From: Burkholderia diffusa
Lineage (GTDB): Bacteria; Pseudomonadota; Gammaproteobacteria; Burkholderiales; Burkholderiaceae
Direction of reading: 5' to 3'
Length of the DNA: 34,621 nucleotides
Assembly: GCF_902499115.1 (NCBI RefSeq)
Contig: NZ_CABVPN010000043.1
Location: 1 to 34,621, forward strand
Notes under the pieces: model-generated
Seen by the model: only the letters and a program-made list of their open reading frames with translations
Told to the model about the DNA's origin: nothing
Databases searched by the model: none
Shown here: positions 24,578 to 34,444 of the stretch, piece by piece
Position numbering within the stretch: position 1 is the first letter of the stretch
Layout: every line of letters begins with the position of its first letter
Position numbers and translations under genes: made by a program

Positions 24578-26047
24578 CTACTTCGTCGCAGTCGTCGCCC
24601 CGATTCTTGCCAAGGCCTCGCGAACGCCCGCGCCGTACTCAGGGTCGGCCTTCGCGCAATTGAGGATGTGGCGTTCCTGGATATGCGCCTGAACGGAGGC
24701 CATCTGGCGAGCGGTGTTATCGAACAGCAATTGCTGCTGCGTCCGACTCATCAGACGAAACAGATTTCCGGGCTGCGCGAAGTGATCGACGTCCACGCGG
24801 TGGTCCCAATGTGCGGCCTCGCCTTCGATCCGCAGCGGCGGCTCGTGAAGATCGGGCCGGACTTCCCACTCGCCGGAACTGTTCGGGTAGTAAGACGGTG
24901 TGCCGCCGAGGTTGTCGTCGGTGCGCATGGCGCCATCGCGGTGGTAGCTATGGAAGGGGCACTTCGGCGCATTGACGGGAATGTGATTGAAGTTCACGCC
25001 CAGCCGATAACGTTGCGTGTCGCCATAAGAGAAGAGCCGCGCCTGCAGCATCTTGTCCGGCGAAAAGCCGATGCCGGGCACGACGTTCGCGGGCGAGAAG
25101 GCCGCCTGCTCGACCTCGGCGAAATAATTGCCCGGATTGCGGTTCAATTCGAGTACGCCTACCTCGATCAACGGGAAATCGCTTTTCGGCCAGACCTTGG
25201 TCAGGTCGAACGGGTTGAACGGCAGAGACCTGGCCTCGTCGTCGTTCATCACCTGAATGAAGAGTGTCCAGCGCGGGAAGTCGCCGCGTTCGATGCTCTC
25301 GTAAAGATCGCGGCCATGCGTTTCGCGGTCCTTGCCCACGAGCTGCTCGGCTTCGCCGTCAGTCAGATTCGAGATGCCTTGCTGCGTACGGAAGTGGAAC
25401 TTCACCCACGTTCGCCGATTGTCGGCATCGACAAGGCTGAACGTATGACTGCCGAATCCATGCATGTGGCGATAGCTGCGCGGTATGCCCCTGTCGCTCA
25501 TGACGATCGTGACCTGGTGAAGCGCCTCCGGCAGGAGCGTCCAGAAGTCCCAATTGCTGTTTGCGCTGCGCAGTCCCGTGCGCGGGTCGCGCTTGATCGC
25601 GTGGTTGAGGTCGGGAAAACGCAGCGGATCACGGAAAAAGAACACGGGCGTGTTGTTGCCCACGATGTCCCAGTTCCCTTCTTCCGTATAGAACTTCACC
25701 GCGAAGCCCCGGATATCGCGCTCGGCATCCGCGGCGCCGCGCTCGCCGGCGACTGTTGAAAAGCGCATGAATACCGGCGTTGCCTTGCCGATTTCCGAAA
25801 AGAGTTTCGCCTTCGTGAAGCGCGTGACGTCGTACGTTACCGTAAATACCCCGTGCGCCCCCGATCCTTTGGCGTGCATGCGTCGTTCTGGAATGACCTC
25901 GCGGTCGAAGTGCGCGAGTTTCTCGATCAGCCAGATATCCTGCAGCAGCGCGGGACCGCGCGGGCCGGCCGTTTCGATGTTCAGATTGTCGGCGACGGGT
26001 GCACCCGTCGCGTGATCAAGACGCACAGACGTATCGCGATTTTTCAT
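24578..26047 (-). CDS. katA: Monofunctional haem catalase (small-subunit)
   Basis: 489 residues, the size of clade 3 small-subunit catalases. It breaks down hydrogen peroxide. Active-site landmarks are His58 (ERRMHAKGSGAHG), Ser and Arg in FMRFSTVAGERG, Asn in WDIVGNNTPVFF, and the haem-ligand Tyr in RLFSYGDTQRYRLG. There is no signal peptide, so it is cytoplasmic. The ATG at 26047 gives MKNRDTSVRL; the frame to 26089 adds no conserved sequence. It heads the katA-HD-SDR run. Confidence 0.96.
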   Translation of the reverse strand: MKNRDTSVRLDHATGAPVADNLNIETAGPRGPALLQDIWLIEKLAHFDREVIPERRMHAKGSGAHGVFTVTYDVTRFTKAKLFSEIGKATPVFMRFSTVAGERGAADAERDIRGFAVKFYTEEGNWDIVGNNTPVFFFRDPLRFPDLNHAIKRDPRTGLRSANSNWDFWTLLPEALHQVTIVMSDRGIPRSYRHMHGFGSHTFSLVDADNRRTWVKFHFRTQQGISNLTDGEAEQLVGKDRETHGRDLYESIERGDFPRWTLFIQVMNDDEARSLPFNPFDLTKVWPKSDFPLIEVGVLELNRNPGNYFAEVEQAAFSPANVVPGIGFSPDKMLQARLFSYGDTQRYRLGVNFNHIPVNAPKCPFHSYHRDGAMRTDDNLGGTPSYYPNSSGEWEVRPDLHEPPLRIEGEAAHWDHRVDVDHFAQPGNLFRLMSRTQQQLLFDNTARQMASVQAHIQERHILNCAKADPEYGAGVREALARIGATTATK

Positions 26048-26421
26048 GCCTCGACTCCAGGAGGGTTGGGCGGACCGGCGCAGCGCCACTCCGTTCCGGG
26101 CTGGCGGCCGCGCGAGGCTTTATGGGCAAATCAACGTGCAATTTCGGCAGGAGCGGCGAAAAGAAATGGCCGGACTGCGATGGCCACCCGTTCAATGGGT
26201 GACGAGCTGCGGAGGCATCGACGAGTCGATGTGAGAGAAGCGTACCTGTTGGGTGCCCGCGTGATCTTGTATAAAACAACGATTCGATGGACGAATCGCG
26301 GGCGACCGTCGAACACCGGGGGCAGTGGTTGAATTCGAATCAGGGAGCGGGGGGCGTAGCGTGTCGACGCATATCGAGCGAGTACCCGCGCGCCGATAAC
26401 GACGTTTGCATATATCTGGTG
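26048..26421. other. Intergenic region upstream of catalase
   Basis: 374 bases with no credible gene. It must hold the catalase promoter. On the minus strand, TTGTTTTATACAA near 26266-26280 is an AT-rich stretch with a small TTGT/ACAA dyad and a TATACA element, the best promoter-like sequence seen. No OxyR-type site could be assigned with confidence. Confidence 0.35.
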
Positions 26422-27354
26422 CTATCGGTTCCGCTGCGCCCACTCTTTTGGCCCGCACCCTTCGAAACGCGAGAACACGCGCGAAAAATGACTTTGGTCG
26501 AAAAATCCGCAGTCCGATGCGATGCTGGCCAGGTTCGCATCGGTTTCCCGCAGCAGCGATTTTGCGCGCTCGATACGGCGCTTGAGTAGCCACTGATGGG
26601 GTGTGCTGCCGGTGGAATGCTTGAAGGCTTCGCCGAAGTAGCTGGTGGAGAGATTACATTCGCGCGCGAGATCGGCAATCGACGGATTGTCGTGCAGGTG
26701 GGACGCGAAATAATCCTCGATGCGCCGCATCTGCCACGGAGCCAGTCCGGAGCGGCGTGGACGGAGCGCCGGAGCGGCTCGGCCATATCGTGTGACGACG
26801 TGTTCGCAAAACGCCAGGGCGGGGTAATCGATGAACAGCGCACTCGTCAGGTTGGGCTGCTGCAGGACTGCCTGCAGCGTATGCGAAAGACTGAACAGCA
26901 CCGGGTCGCTGGCGCCGAGATGCGGCTGCACGAGTCCACCTATGCGCCGGCGCCGCTTTTGATCGGTGAATTCCTCGATCGCGCCTTGGGCCAGATAGAG
27001 CCGCATGGTATCGAACGGCATGTCGAGACGGCGCGTCGGGCTCGAGCGCAGGTCGAGCAGATAGCAACTGCCGGGACTGCACGATGCGGAACCGTCGAGG
27101 TTGCCGCTTGAATAACGGAGGCCGGGATCGGGGCCCAGTATCAGCGGCATCTGAAAGACAAAAGCCTCCTCCGGTTGCGGCGTGAGCGAGCGCCCCGGTT
27201 GAGGCCGGGGGTTGGTTAACCGTGTGAACGAGATCGGTTGCCCCTGGGAGAAAACGCCGGCCCGCACCGTGGGTGCATCACGCAGTAGAAACCGTTTGGC
27301 GAGGGTGTCGTCTGCAACGGGTTGCCCGAACTCGACAGAATCCTTATCGTTCAT
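26422..27354 (-). CDS. AraC/XylS-family regulator
   Basis: 310 residues. The N-terminal part (about 1-190) is a sensor region without a recognisable ligand. The C-terminal part (about 205-305) has two helix-turn-helix motifs: NPSIADLARECNLSTSYFGE and ANLASIASDCGFFDQSHFSR, with the family hallmark FKHSTGSTPHQWLLKRR between them. Length is normal. It is on the same strand, upstream of katA and its two followers, with a 374-base gap, so it may regulate them. Confidence 0.92.
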   Translation of the reverse strand: MNDKDSVEFGQPVADDTLAKRFLLRDAPTVRAGVFSQGQPISFTRLTNPRPQPGRSLTPQPEEAFVFQMPLILGPDPGLRYSSGNLDGSASCSPGSCYLLDLRSSPTRRLDMPFDTMRLYLAQGAIEEFTDQKRRRRIGGLVQPHLGASDPVLFSLSHTLQAVLQQPNLTSALFIDYPALAFCEHVVTRYGRAAPALRPRRSGLAPWQMRRIEDYFASHLHDNPSIADLARECNLSTSYFGEAFKHSTGSTPHQWLLKRRIERAKSLLRETDANLASIASDCGFFDQSHFSRVFSRFEGCGPKEWAQRNR

Positions 27355-27591
27355 TCATCGCGCCCTGGAGTGCGCCCGTACGAGCGTTGTGTGCCTTTGC
27401 CCGACGGCGGGTTCAAACGAAATCAGACCCAAATTTAGCCCAATTCGATGCCGGTCGCGCAATGGGGGACGTGTCGCGCGAGACGCTGTCCGATTGCGGG
27501 CGCGACGCGCACGGCAATGGTGCGGTTCGCGCTTGCGCGAACCCGGAATGCGCGCGGGCTTCGTTGCGCGCGCCAATGCAGGGCGGCTACG

Positions 27592-29058
27592 TCAGCGCGA
27601 CGTCAACGACGTCTGCCCAACGTGCGATGCCGGATCCCAGCCGCCGCCGAGTGCCTTGAACGTCGAGATCGCTGCACGTGCGGATTCCGTCTGTGCTTGT
27701 GCACGCGCGTCGGCGGCCTGGAGCAGGGTCTCGTTGGCGTGCAATACGTCGATGAAACTCGCTGCACCGCTGCGGTACGCGGTCATCGAGGCATCCTTGG
27801 CGCGGGAAAACGACGACTCGGCGTGCGACAGCGTGGCAGCCTGCGCCTCTCGATTCACCAATGCCGAGAGCGAGTTCTCGACGTCCTCGGAGGCGCGGAG
27901 GACGGCCTGCCGATACGCCGCGAGCGCTTGCGCGTCGGCGCCTTTTGCCGCGTTGACATCGGCGCCGATGCGCGCGAAATCGAACAGGCGCCAGCGCAGC
28001 CCAACGAGGCCGGCCGCCTGGTTGGCGCCGCCCGAGAACAACGTACCGGCAGCGGCGGAGGTCGCGCTGCCGAGGAAGGCATTCAGCGAGACCGTTGGGT
28101 AGTACTCGCCGATCGCAACGCCAATGCGCGCATTGGCGGCGGCGAGGTGACGTTCGGCCGCGATCAGATCGGGACGTCTTTGCAGCAGATCGGCTGGCGT
28201 GCCCATTTCCGCGAGCGACGGCGCAACGGGGATCACGGATGGCGGGCTCAGCTCTGCCCGGTGCGTGCCGGGAGGGGTGCCGAGCATCACATCGAGGGCG
28301 TTCGACGCTGCATCGAGCGCCGCGAGGAGGACGGGCACGCCGGCCTGAACCTGGTCGAGCGCACCTTGCGCCTGCTGAACCTGATAGTCGGCCGCCGCAC
28401 CCTTCGAATACAGGAGTTTCACGTCTGCGAGAAGCGCCTGCTGCGTCTGCACCTGCCGGGTCGCGATATCCAGACGGGCCTGGAGCCCCCGGATCGTGAC
28501 GTAGATATCCGCGGTCTGGGCCGCGACGGCAAGTCGGGTGGCGACCGCGGCCGCCTGCGTCGCCGAGTAATCGGCGAGCGCGGCTTCACGCCGACGGCGC
28601 AGACCACCAAAAATGTCGATCTCCCAACCGGCCTCCAGATTGGTTTCGTACTCGGTGCCCCAGCGCTCGTAACCCGGCGTGGCATTGAGCAATTGCCCCA
28701 ACGGCGTGTCGACGGACTGATAGGCGCGTGCGGCCGACGCGGAAATCGAGGCCGACGGGAGGAGCGCCGCGTTGGCCGTGCCGAGGCGCGCGCGCGCCTG
28801 AGTGATCTGCGCGACGGCCTGGGCCAGATCCAGGTTCTGGTCCAGCGCCAGCGAAACGTAATGCGTGAGCAGCGGGTCGTTGAAGCTTTCCCACCATGCG
28901 GACAGATCGGCAACCGGAGCCTTTGCCGCGCGGGCGGGCGGCTGGGTCATATAGTGCTGCGCCAGCGGCGCATCCGGACGGTGGTAGTCGGGACCCACGG
29001 CGCACGCCGAAAGGGCGGCGACGCTAGCCAGGAGAACAAGGGGACGGTGCAAGGGCAT
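27592..29058 (-). CDS. RND efflux outer-membrane lipoprotein (OprM/NodT family)
   Basis: 488 residues. The lipobox LSAC places the acylated Cys at 19, followed by the family start AVGPDYHRPD. Two long helical outer-membrane factor repeats follow, with the PAWWESFNDP-like segment (LSAWWESFNDPLL) and DLLQRRPDLIAAERHLAAAN. It forms the exit duct of a tripartite pump. The ATG at 29058 is chosen because GAGA is correctly spaced; an ATG at 29064 is an alternative. It is read divergently from tetR, and the adaptor and pump genes lie beyond tetR. Confidence 0.93.
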   Translation of the reverse strand: MPLHRPLVLLASVAALSACAVGPDYHRPDAPLAQHYMTQPPARAAKAPVADLSAWWESFNDPLLTHYVSLALDQNLDLAQAVAQITQARARLGTANAALLPSASISASAARAYQSVDTPLGQLLNATPGYERWGTEYETNLEAGWEIDIFGGLRRRREAALADYSATQAAAVATRLAVAAQTADIYVTIRGLQARLDIATRQVQTQQALLADVKLLYSKGAAADYQVQQAQGALDQVQAGVPVLLAALDAASNALDVMLGTPPGTHRAELSPPSVIPVAPSLAEMGTPADLLQRRPDLIAAERHLAAANARIGVAIGEYYPTVSLNAFLGSATSAAAGTLFSGGANQAAGLVGLRWRLFDFARIGADVNAAKGADAQALAAYRQAVLRASEDVENSLSALVNREAQAATLSHAESSFSRAKDASMTAYRSGAASFIDVLHANETLLQAADARAQAQTESARAAISTFKALGGGWDPASHVGQTSLTSR

Positions 29059-29093
29059 GATCATCTCGGGAGCGGCAACGGGAGAGCGGATGG

Positions 29094-29119
29094 TGTGACC
29101 AATATACAATATGGTCACA
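29094..29119. promoter_or_regulatory. TetR operator, outer-membrane gene/tetR intergenic
   Basis: TGTGACCA and TGGTCACA are perfect 8-base inverted arms with a 10-base AT-rich spacer. The spacer holds TATACAAT, which could be a -10 element. The site lies between the divergent outer-membrane gene and tetR, so one repressor could control both. A near copy precedes the adaptor gene. Confidence 0.7.
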
Positions 29120-29156
29120 AGTTGTCAACTGACGAGTGAGGGACTAAGCTTGAGGC

Positions 29157-29774
29157 ATGAACAAACCGACTCCCTCCGCCTCCCCATCCCGTGGCCCCTC
29201 GGACCACGAAGTTCGCGCCCAGATCGTCGACGCCGCAACGGAATACTTCAGCCGCTACGGCTACGAAAAGACCACCGTTTCCGACCTCGCGAAGGAAATC
29301 GGGTTTTCAAAAGCTTATATTTACAAATTCTTCGACTCCAAACAGGCGATCGGTCAAGTCATCTGCGCTAATCGCCTCGCCGCGATGATCGCCGCAGTCA
29401 GAGAAAACATCGGCGGCGCGCACAGTGCGACTGAAAAATTTCGCTGCATGTTCAAGACCTTACTTGCATCTGGAAGCCAGCTCTTCTTCCAGGATCGCAA
29501 GCTCTACGATATTGCCGCCGTGTCAGCCGCATCGCCCTGGCCATCCGTCCAGGGTTATGAGGACGAGATCCGGCAACTCATCACCGATATTCTGCGGCTC
29601 GGACGCGAAACCGGCGAATTCGAACGCAAGACGCCACAAGACGAGGCGGTGAACGCGATCTTTCTGGTGATGAAGCCTTATTTCAATCCCCTGCTGCTCC
29701 AGTACAACCTCGAGGGTGCGGAAGAGGCGACGGCCCACCTTGCGAGCCTGGTACTCAGAAGTCTTGCTCCGTGA
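29157..29774 (+). CDS. TetR-family repressor of the RND pump
   Basis: 205 residues. The N-terminal helix-turn-helix (about 20-65) has TEYFSRYGYEKTTVSDLAKE and IGFSKAYIYKFFDSKQAIG, typical of TetR proteins. The C-terminal ligand domain is not informative. It is bracketed by the outer-membrane gene and the adaptor/pump genes, and two matching inverted repeats flank it, so it is very likely their local repressor. Confidence 0.92.
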   Translation: MNKPTPSASPSRGPSDHEVRAQIVDAATEYFSRYGYEKTTVSDLAKEIGFSKAYIYKFFDSKQAIGQVICANRLAAMIAAVRENIGGAHSATEKFRCMFKTLLASGSQLFFQDRKLYDIAAVSAASPWPSVQGYEDEIRQLITDILRLGRETGEFERKTPQDEAVNAIFLVMKPYFNPLLLQYNLEGAEEATAHLASLVLRSLAP

Positions 29775-29782
29775 ATCCTCTC

Positions 29783-29806
29783 GTGACTATTGACTGAATT
29801 GGTCAC
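29783..29806. promoter_or_regulatory. Second TetR operator, before the adaptor gene
   Basis: GTGAC and GTCAC arms are arranged as GTGACTA-N10-TTGGTCAC, the same 24-base layout as the site at 29095-29118. It lies 45 bases before the adaptor ATG at 29851, where a bound repressor would block transcription of adaptor and pump. Confidence 0.6.
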
Positions 29807-29850
29807 GGGTATCAGAATGAGTGCTCCTGTTCTTTGCGAGAGGGGACCTC

Positions 29851-30972
29851 ATGTTCCGGCGCCATCATTTTGTCTATACATTGGGCGTGGCTTCGCTCGC
29901 GCTCGCGGCATGCGGCGAGCATCCGGCTGCTGATCCGCGTACCGAGGCGCCGCTTGTGCGTACAAGCGCCGTTCACGGCGCGGCGGGGGCGAGCCGTTCG
30001 TTTTCGGGCGTCGTGGGCGCTCGTGTTCAGAGCGATCTCGGTTTCCGGGTCCAGGGCAAGGTCATCGAGCGCCTGGTCGACGCGGGCCAAACGGTCAAGC
30101 GCGGCCAGCCGCTGATGCGCATCGATCCGATCGATCTGGGACTGCAGGCCCGTGCGCAGCAGAAACTCGTGGATGCTGCGCAGGCGCGCGCGACGCAGAC
30201 CGCCGCCGACGAGGCGCGGTATCGGGATCTCGTCGCAGCAGGCGCGGTCTCAGCATCGACCTATGACCAGCTCAAGGCGGCCGCGGACTCCGCCAAGGCC
30301 CAGCTCGTCGCCGCGCAGGCGCAGGCAGTGCTCGCCAACAACGCTTCCGGATACGCCGTCGTCATGGCGGACGCCGACGGCGTCGTGGTCGAGACGCTGG
30401 CGGAGCCGGGCCAGGTAGTCGCGCCCGGACAAATCGTCGTGCGGCTCGCGCATGCCGGCCCCCGCGAGGCCGTCGTCCAGCTTCCCGAGACGCTGCGCCC
30501 CGCATCCGGCTCGATTGCCGAAGCAACGCTTTACGGCGCGGACCAGAAGCCTGTTCCCGCCGTCCTGCGCCAGCTTTCCGACTCCGCCGATCGACTGACA
30601 CGGACCTACGAGGCGAGGTACGTCCTCGAGGGCGCGTTGTCGAATGCACCGCTCGGTGCGACCGTGACCCTCGATCTCGCCGGCGATGCCCGCCAGGCAC
30701 CTGCCGCCATGGTGGTACCGGTCGGCGCCGTGTTCGATTCGGGCACGGGCACCGGAGTCTGGACCGTCGATCGATCCCAGTCTCGGGTGACCTGGCGCAA
30801 GGTGCGTGTCACCGCATTGAGCGACGACAGTGCGACGGTGACAGGCGATCTTCGCGAAGGCGACCAGGTCGTCGCGCTCGGTGCCCAGTTGTTGCACGAC
30901 GGAGAGCGCGTGCGTTTCGCCAACGACAAGATGGTCGCCGCATCCGTCTCCGCGCAAGGAGCGACCCAATGA
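29851..30972 (+). CDS. RND efflux adaptor (membrane fusion) lipoprotein
   Basis: 373 residues. The lipobox LAAC gives Cys21. The order is that of HlyD-type adaptors: beta-barrel/lipoyl half (GVVGARVQSDLGFRVQGKV, then AGQTVKRGQPLMRID), a helical hairpin (about 95-160), the second lipoyl half (ADADGVVVETLAEPGQVV) and membrane-proximal beta domains. It bridges the inner-membrane pump and outer duct. GAGAGGGGA precedes the ATG at 29851; an earlier GTG at 29821 is unlikely. The stop overlaps the pump start by 4 bases. Confidence 0.93.
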   Translation: MFRRHHFVYTLGVASLALAACGEHPAADPRTEAPLVRTSAVHGAAGASRSFSGVVGARVQSDLGFRVQGKVIERLVDAGQTVKRGQPLMRIDPIDLGLQARAQQKLVDAAQARATQTAADEARYRDLVAAGAVSASTYDQLKAAADSAKAQLVAAQAQAVLANNASGYAVVMADADGVVVETLAEPGQVVAPGQIVVRLAHAGPREAVVQLPETLRPASGSIAEATLYGADQKPVPAVLRQLSDSADRLTRTYEARYVLEGALSNAPLGATVTLDLAGDARQAPAAMVVPVGAVFDSGTGTGVWTVDRSQSRVTWRKVRVTALSDDSATVTGDLREGDQVVALGAQLLHDGERVRFANDKMVAASVSAQGATQ

Positions 30973-33900
30973 GCGGCTTCAATTTATCGGCTCTCGCGGT
31001 GCGGGAGCGCTCGGTCACGCTGTTTCTGATCGTCCTGATCTCGATCGCCGGCGTGATTGCCTTCCTGAAGCTGGGGCGGGCCGAAGATCCGCCATTTACC
31101 GTCAAGTCGATGACGGTCATTACGGCATGGCCCGGCGCGACCGCGCAGGAAATGCAGGACCAGGTGGCCGAGCCGCTCGAAAAGCGCATGCAGGAACTGC
31201 GCTGGTACGACCGGACCGAGACCTATACGCGTCCGGGGCTGGCCTTCACCACTGTGACCTTGCTCGACAGTACGCCGCCCGCGGACGTGCCCGAGGAGTT
31301 CTATCAGGCGCGCAAGAAGCTGCATGATGAAGCGGGCAACCTGCCACCCGGCGTGATCGGCCCGCTCGTCAATGATGAGTATTCCGACGTAACGTTCGCG
31401 CTGTTCGCGCTCAAGGCGAAAGGTGAGCCGCAACGATCGCTGGTGCGCGACGCCGAGGGATTGCGCCAGCGGCTCCTTCATGTGCCGGGCGTCAAGAAGG
31501 TGAACATCATCGGCGAGCAGGCGGAACGGATCTATGTCTCGTTTTCGCACGACCGGCTCGCGACGCTCGGCGTGACGCCTCAGGAGATCTTTGCCGCGTT
31601 GAACAGCCAGAACGTTCTGACGCCGGCCGGTTCGATCGATACGGCGGGAGCGCAGGTCTTCATTCGTATCGAAGGCGCCTTCGACAAGCTGCAGACCATT
31701 CGCGACACGCCGATCGTCGTTCAGGGCCGCACACTGAAGCTCTCCGACGTGGCGACCGTCGAACGCGGTTACGAAGACCCGGCCACTTTCCAGATTCGCA
31801 ACAACGGCGAACCGGCGTTGCTCCTCGGCGTCGTGATGCGGGACGGCTGGAACGGGCTCAACCTCGGCAAGGCGCTCGACGCGGAAGTCGCAGCGATCAA
31901 TGCCGGGATGCCGCTGGGCATGAGCGTCACGAAGGTGACCGACCAGGCCGTCAATATCCATTCGGCCGTCGACGAATTCATGGTCAAGTTCTTTGTCGCG
32001 CTGCTCGTGGTGATGGTCGTGAGCTTCGCGAGCATGGGATGGCGTGTCGGCATCGTCGTGTCGGCGGCGGTGCCGCTGACTCTCGCGGGCGTCTTCGTCG
32101 TGATGGCCACCACGGGCAAAAGCTTCGACCGCATCACGCTCGGTTCGCTGATTCTCGCGCTGGGCCTGCTCGTCGACGACGCGATCATCGCCATCGAAAT
32201 GATGGTCGTGAAAATGGAGGAGGGCTATAACCGCGTCCAGGCGTCGGCTTACGCCTGGAGCCACACCGCCGCGCCGATGCTGTCGGGCACGCTGGTCACG
32301 GCCGTCGGCTTCATGCCGAATGGCTTCGCGCGCTCGACGGCCGGCGAATACACGAGCAACATGTTCTGGATCGTCGGCATCGCATTGATCACCTCGTGGG
32401 TCGTGGCCGTCGTCTTCACACCGTACCTCGGCGTCAAGCTGTTGCCCGATATTGCCGTGGTTGAAGGCGGTCACGGCGCCATCTACAACACGCCGAACTA
32501 CCAGCGTTTTCGCGCGTTCCTGGGACGTGTGATCCGGCGAAAGTGGCTAGTCGCGGGGCTCGTGGTGGGCTTGTTCGTGATCGCCGTGATGGGCATGGGG
32601 CTGGTGAAAAAGCAGTTTTTCCCGACCTCAGATCGCCCTGAAGTGCTCGTGGAAGTGCAAATGCCGTATGGCACATCGATCGAACAAACCTCTGCGGCGA
32701 CGGAGAGGGTCGAGGCGTGGCTCGCGAAGCAGTCGGAAGCGAAGATCGTGACGTCGTACATCGGACAGGGGGCGCCGCGCTTCTATCTGGCGATGTCGCC
32801 GGAATTGCCCGATTCGTCTTTCGCGAAGATGGTGATCCGCACGAATGACGAGAAGCAGCGTGAGGCGCTCAAATTCCGTCTGCGCAAAGCCATCGCCGAA
32901 GGGCTGGTGCCCGGGGCGCAGGTTCGCGTCACCCAACTGGTGTTCGGCCCTTACTCGCCTTACCCCGTTGCGTTCAGAGTCATGGGCCCGGACGCCCGGA
33001 CGCTGCGCACCATCGCCGCGCAGGTCGAACGGACCATGAATGGCAACCCGATGATGCGAACGGTGAACGCCGACTGGGGCCCGCGAGTGCCCACGGTGCA
33101 TTTCACGCTCGATCAAAATCGGCTTGGTGCGTTTGGGTTGACGTCGAGTTCCGTCGCGCAGCAACTGCAATTCCTGCTGACAGGCATTCCCGTCACGCAC
33201 GTGCGCGAGGACATTCGCTCGGTGGAACTCGTCGCGAGATCGGCGGGCGAGATACGGCTCGATCCGCAGCGTATCGACGGATTTACGCTGATCGGTTCGG
33301 CGGGGCAGCGCGTACCGCTCTCGCAGATCGGCAAGGTCGACATCCGCATGGAAGATCCGATTCTTCGCCGTCGCGATCGCACGCCGACGATCACAGTGCG
33401 CGGCGATATTGCGGAAGGACTGCAGCCGCCCGATGTGTCGACGGCAATGCTCGCGCAACTCCAGCCGATTATTGCGAAGTTGCCCGACGGTTATCGGATC
33501 GAGGAAGCCGGTTCCATCGAGGAAGCCGACAAGGCCACGAAGGCGCTCGCGCCGCTGTTTCCCATCATGATTGCGCTGACGCTGCTCATCATCATTTTCC
33601 AGACGCGCTCGATTGCCGCGACCATGATGGTGTTCGCGACGAGTCCGCTGGGTCTGATTGGCGTCGTGCCGACACTTCTGCTGTTCAGCCAGCCCTTCGG
33701 GATCAATGCGCTGGTGGGGCTCATCGCTCTCTCGGGCATTCTAATGCGCAACACGCTCATTCTGATCGGCCAGATCGAGCAGAACGCGCACGCAGGCATG
33801 ACGCCCTTCGACGCGGTGGTGGAAGCCACGATCCAGCGGTCCAGGCCCGTGATTCTGACCGCGCTCGCAGCGATGCTGGCCTTCATTCCGTTGACGCATT

Positions 33901-34067
33901 CCGTGTTCTGGGGCACGTTGGCTTATACGCTGATCGGCGGGACTTTTGCCGGAACGATTCTGACGCTGGTGTTTCTGCCCGCGATGTATTCGATCTGGTT
34001 CAAGATCCGACCAGAGGCAGTGGAAAGCCATTCGGCGCTCGAACCCAACGCCAGCGCGATTATGTAG
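30969..34067 (+). CDS. RND efflux pump, inner-membrane permease
   Basis: 1032 residues, the normal length of a tripartite RND pump, with 12 membrane segments and two large periplasmic domains. The proton-relay acidic pair lies in LGLLVDDAIIAIEMMV (TM4). In TM10 the motif is GILMRNTLILIGQ, with Arg where AcrB has the key Lys940. It lacks the CzcA-type metal-pump acidic signature, so multidrug or organic-compound export (HAE-like clade) is more likely than metal export. The substrate is unknown. It is translated together with the adaptor (ATGA overlap) and is the last gene before non-coding DNA. Confidence 0.93.
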   Translation: MSGFNLSALAVRERSVTLFLIVLISIAGVIAFLKLGRAEDPPFTVKSMTVITAWPGATAQEMQDQVAEPLEKRMQELRWYDRTETYTRPGLAFTTVTLLDSTPPADVPEEFYQARKKLHDEAGNLPPGVIGPLVNDEYSDVTFALFALKAKGEPQRSLVRDAEGLRQRLLHVPGVKKVNIIGEQAERIYVSFSHDRLATLGVTPQEIFAALNSQNVLTPAGSIDTAGAQVFIRIEGAFDKLQTIRDTPIVVQGRTLKLSDVATVERGYEDPATFQIRNNGEPALLLGVVMRDGWNGLNLGKALDAEVAAINAGMPLGMSVTKVTDQAVNIHSAVDEFMVKFFVALLVVMVVSFASMGWRVGIVVSAAVPLTLAGVFVVMATTGKSFDRITLGSLILALGLLVDDAIIAIEMMVVKMEEGYNRVQASAYAWSHTAAPMLSGTLVTAVGFMPNGFARSTAGEYTSNMFWIVGIALITSWVVAVVFTPYLGVKLLPDIAVVEGGHGAIYNTPNYQRFRAFLGRVIRRKWLVAGLVVGLFVIAVMGMGLVKKQFFPTSDRPEVLVEVQMPYGTSIEQTSAATERVEAWLAKQSEAKIVTSYIGQGAPRFYLAMSPELPDSSFAKMVIRTNDEKQREALKFRLRKAIAEGLVPGAQVRVTQLVFGPYSPYPVAFRVMGPDARTLRTIAAQVERTMNGNPMMRTVNADWGPRVPTVHFTLDQNRLGAFGLTSSSVAQQLQFLLTGIPVTHVREDIRSVELVARSAGEIRLDPQRIDGFTLIGSAGQRVPLSQIGKVDIRMEDPILRRRDRTPTITVRGDIAEGLQPPDVSTAMLAQLQPIIAKLPDGYRIEEAGSIEEADKATKALAPLFPIMIALTLLIIIFQTRSIAATMMVFATSPLGLIGVVPTLLLFSQPFGINALVGLIALSGILMRNTLILIGQIEQNAHAGMTPFDAVVEATIQRSRPVILTALAAMLAFIPLTHSVFWGTLAYTLIGGTFAGTILTLVFLPAMYSIWFKIRPEAVESHSALEPNASAIM

Positions 34068-34079
34068 ACATGTTCGCAC

Positions 34080-34103
34080 CCGGGCGATGCGGGTTTCGCC
34101 CGG
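34080..34103 (+). terminator. Hairpin after the RND pump gene
   Basis: CCGGGCGA and TCGCCCGG form an 8-base stem with an 8-base loop, starting 13 bases after the pump stop. There is no strong T run after it, only CTCCTCC, so termination efficiency is uncertain. Confidence 0.5.
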
Positions 34104-34444
34104 CTCCTCCGTCGATGTGGACTGGCAATGAGCCGTTTGGTCCCGAAATGGAAGTCGTGCGGTGAATACAGGTCAGTTTTCTGAAGTCATTTAGACGACT
34201 GTAGGTCTGACCGGAAATTCAAATCGACGTTCGGCTGAAGTTACTCAAAGATTACTGTCAGGCGCGGGCGATGTCGCTCCCCGATGAGCGGCCGTTCGTC
34301 CCACTTCTCCCCAATGACAGCTTCCGAGGTGGAGCGGACGTGTAAATGTCCGTCGGAGCGCGATGGCGAATGGCCGGTCATGGCCGAGGCCGTGAAGAAA
34401 CGCGTTCGGTCACATAGGCTGAAGCAACCCGTTCTGATGAGAGG
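34104..34444. other. Non-coding stretch with interspersed repeat-like motifs
   Basis: No credible gene. The segment 34283-34400 contains related short motifs (GAGCGGCCGTTCGT, GAGCGGACG, and GCGAATGGCC), suggesting a small interspersed element rather than a gene. It directly abuts the transposase remnant. Confidence 0.35.
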
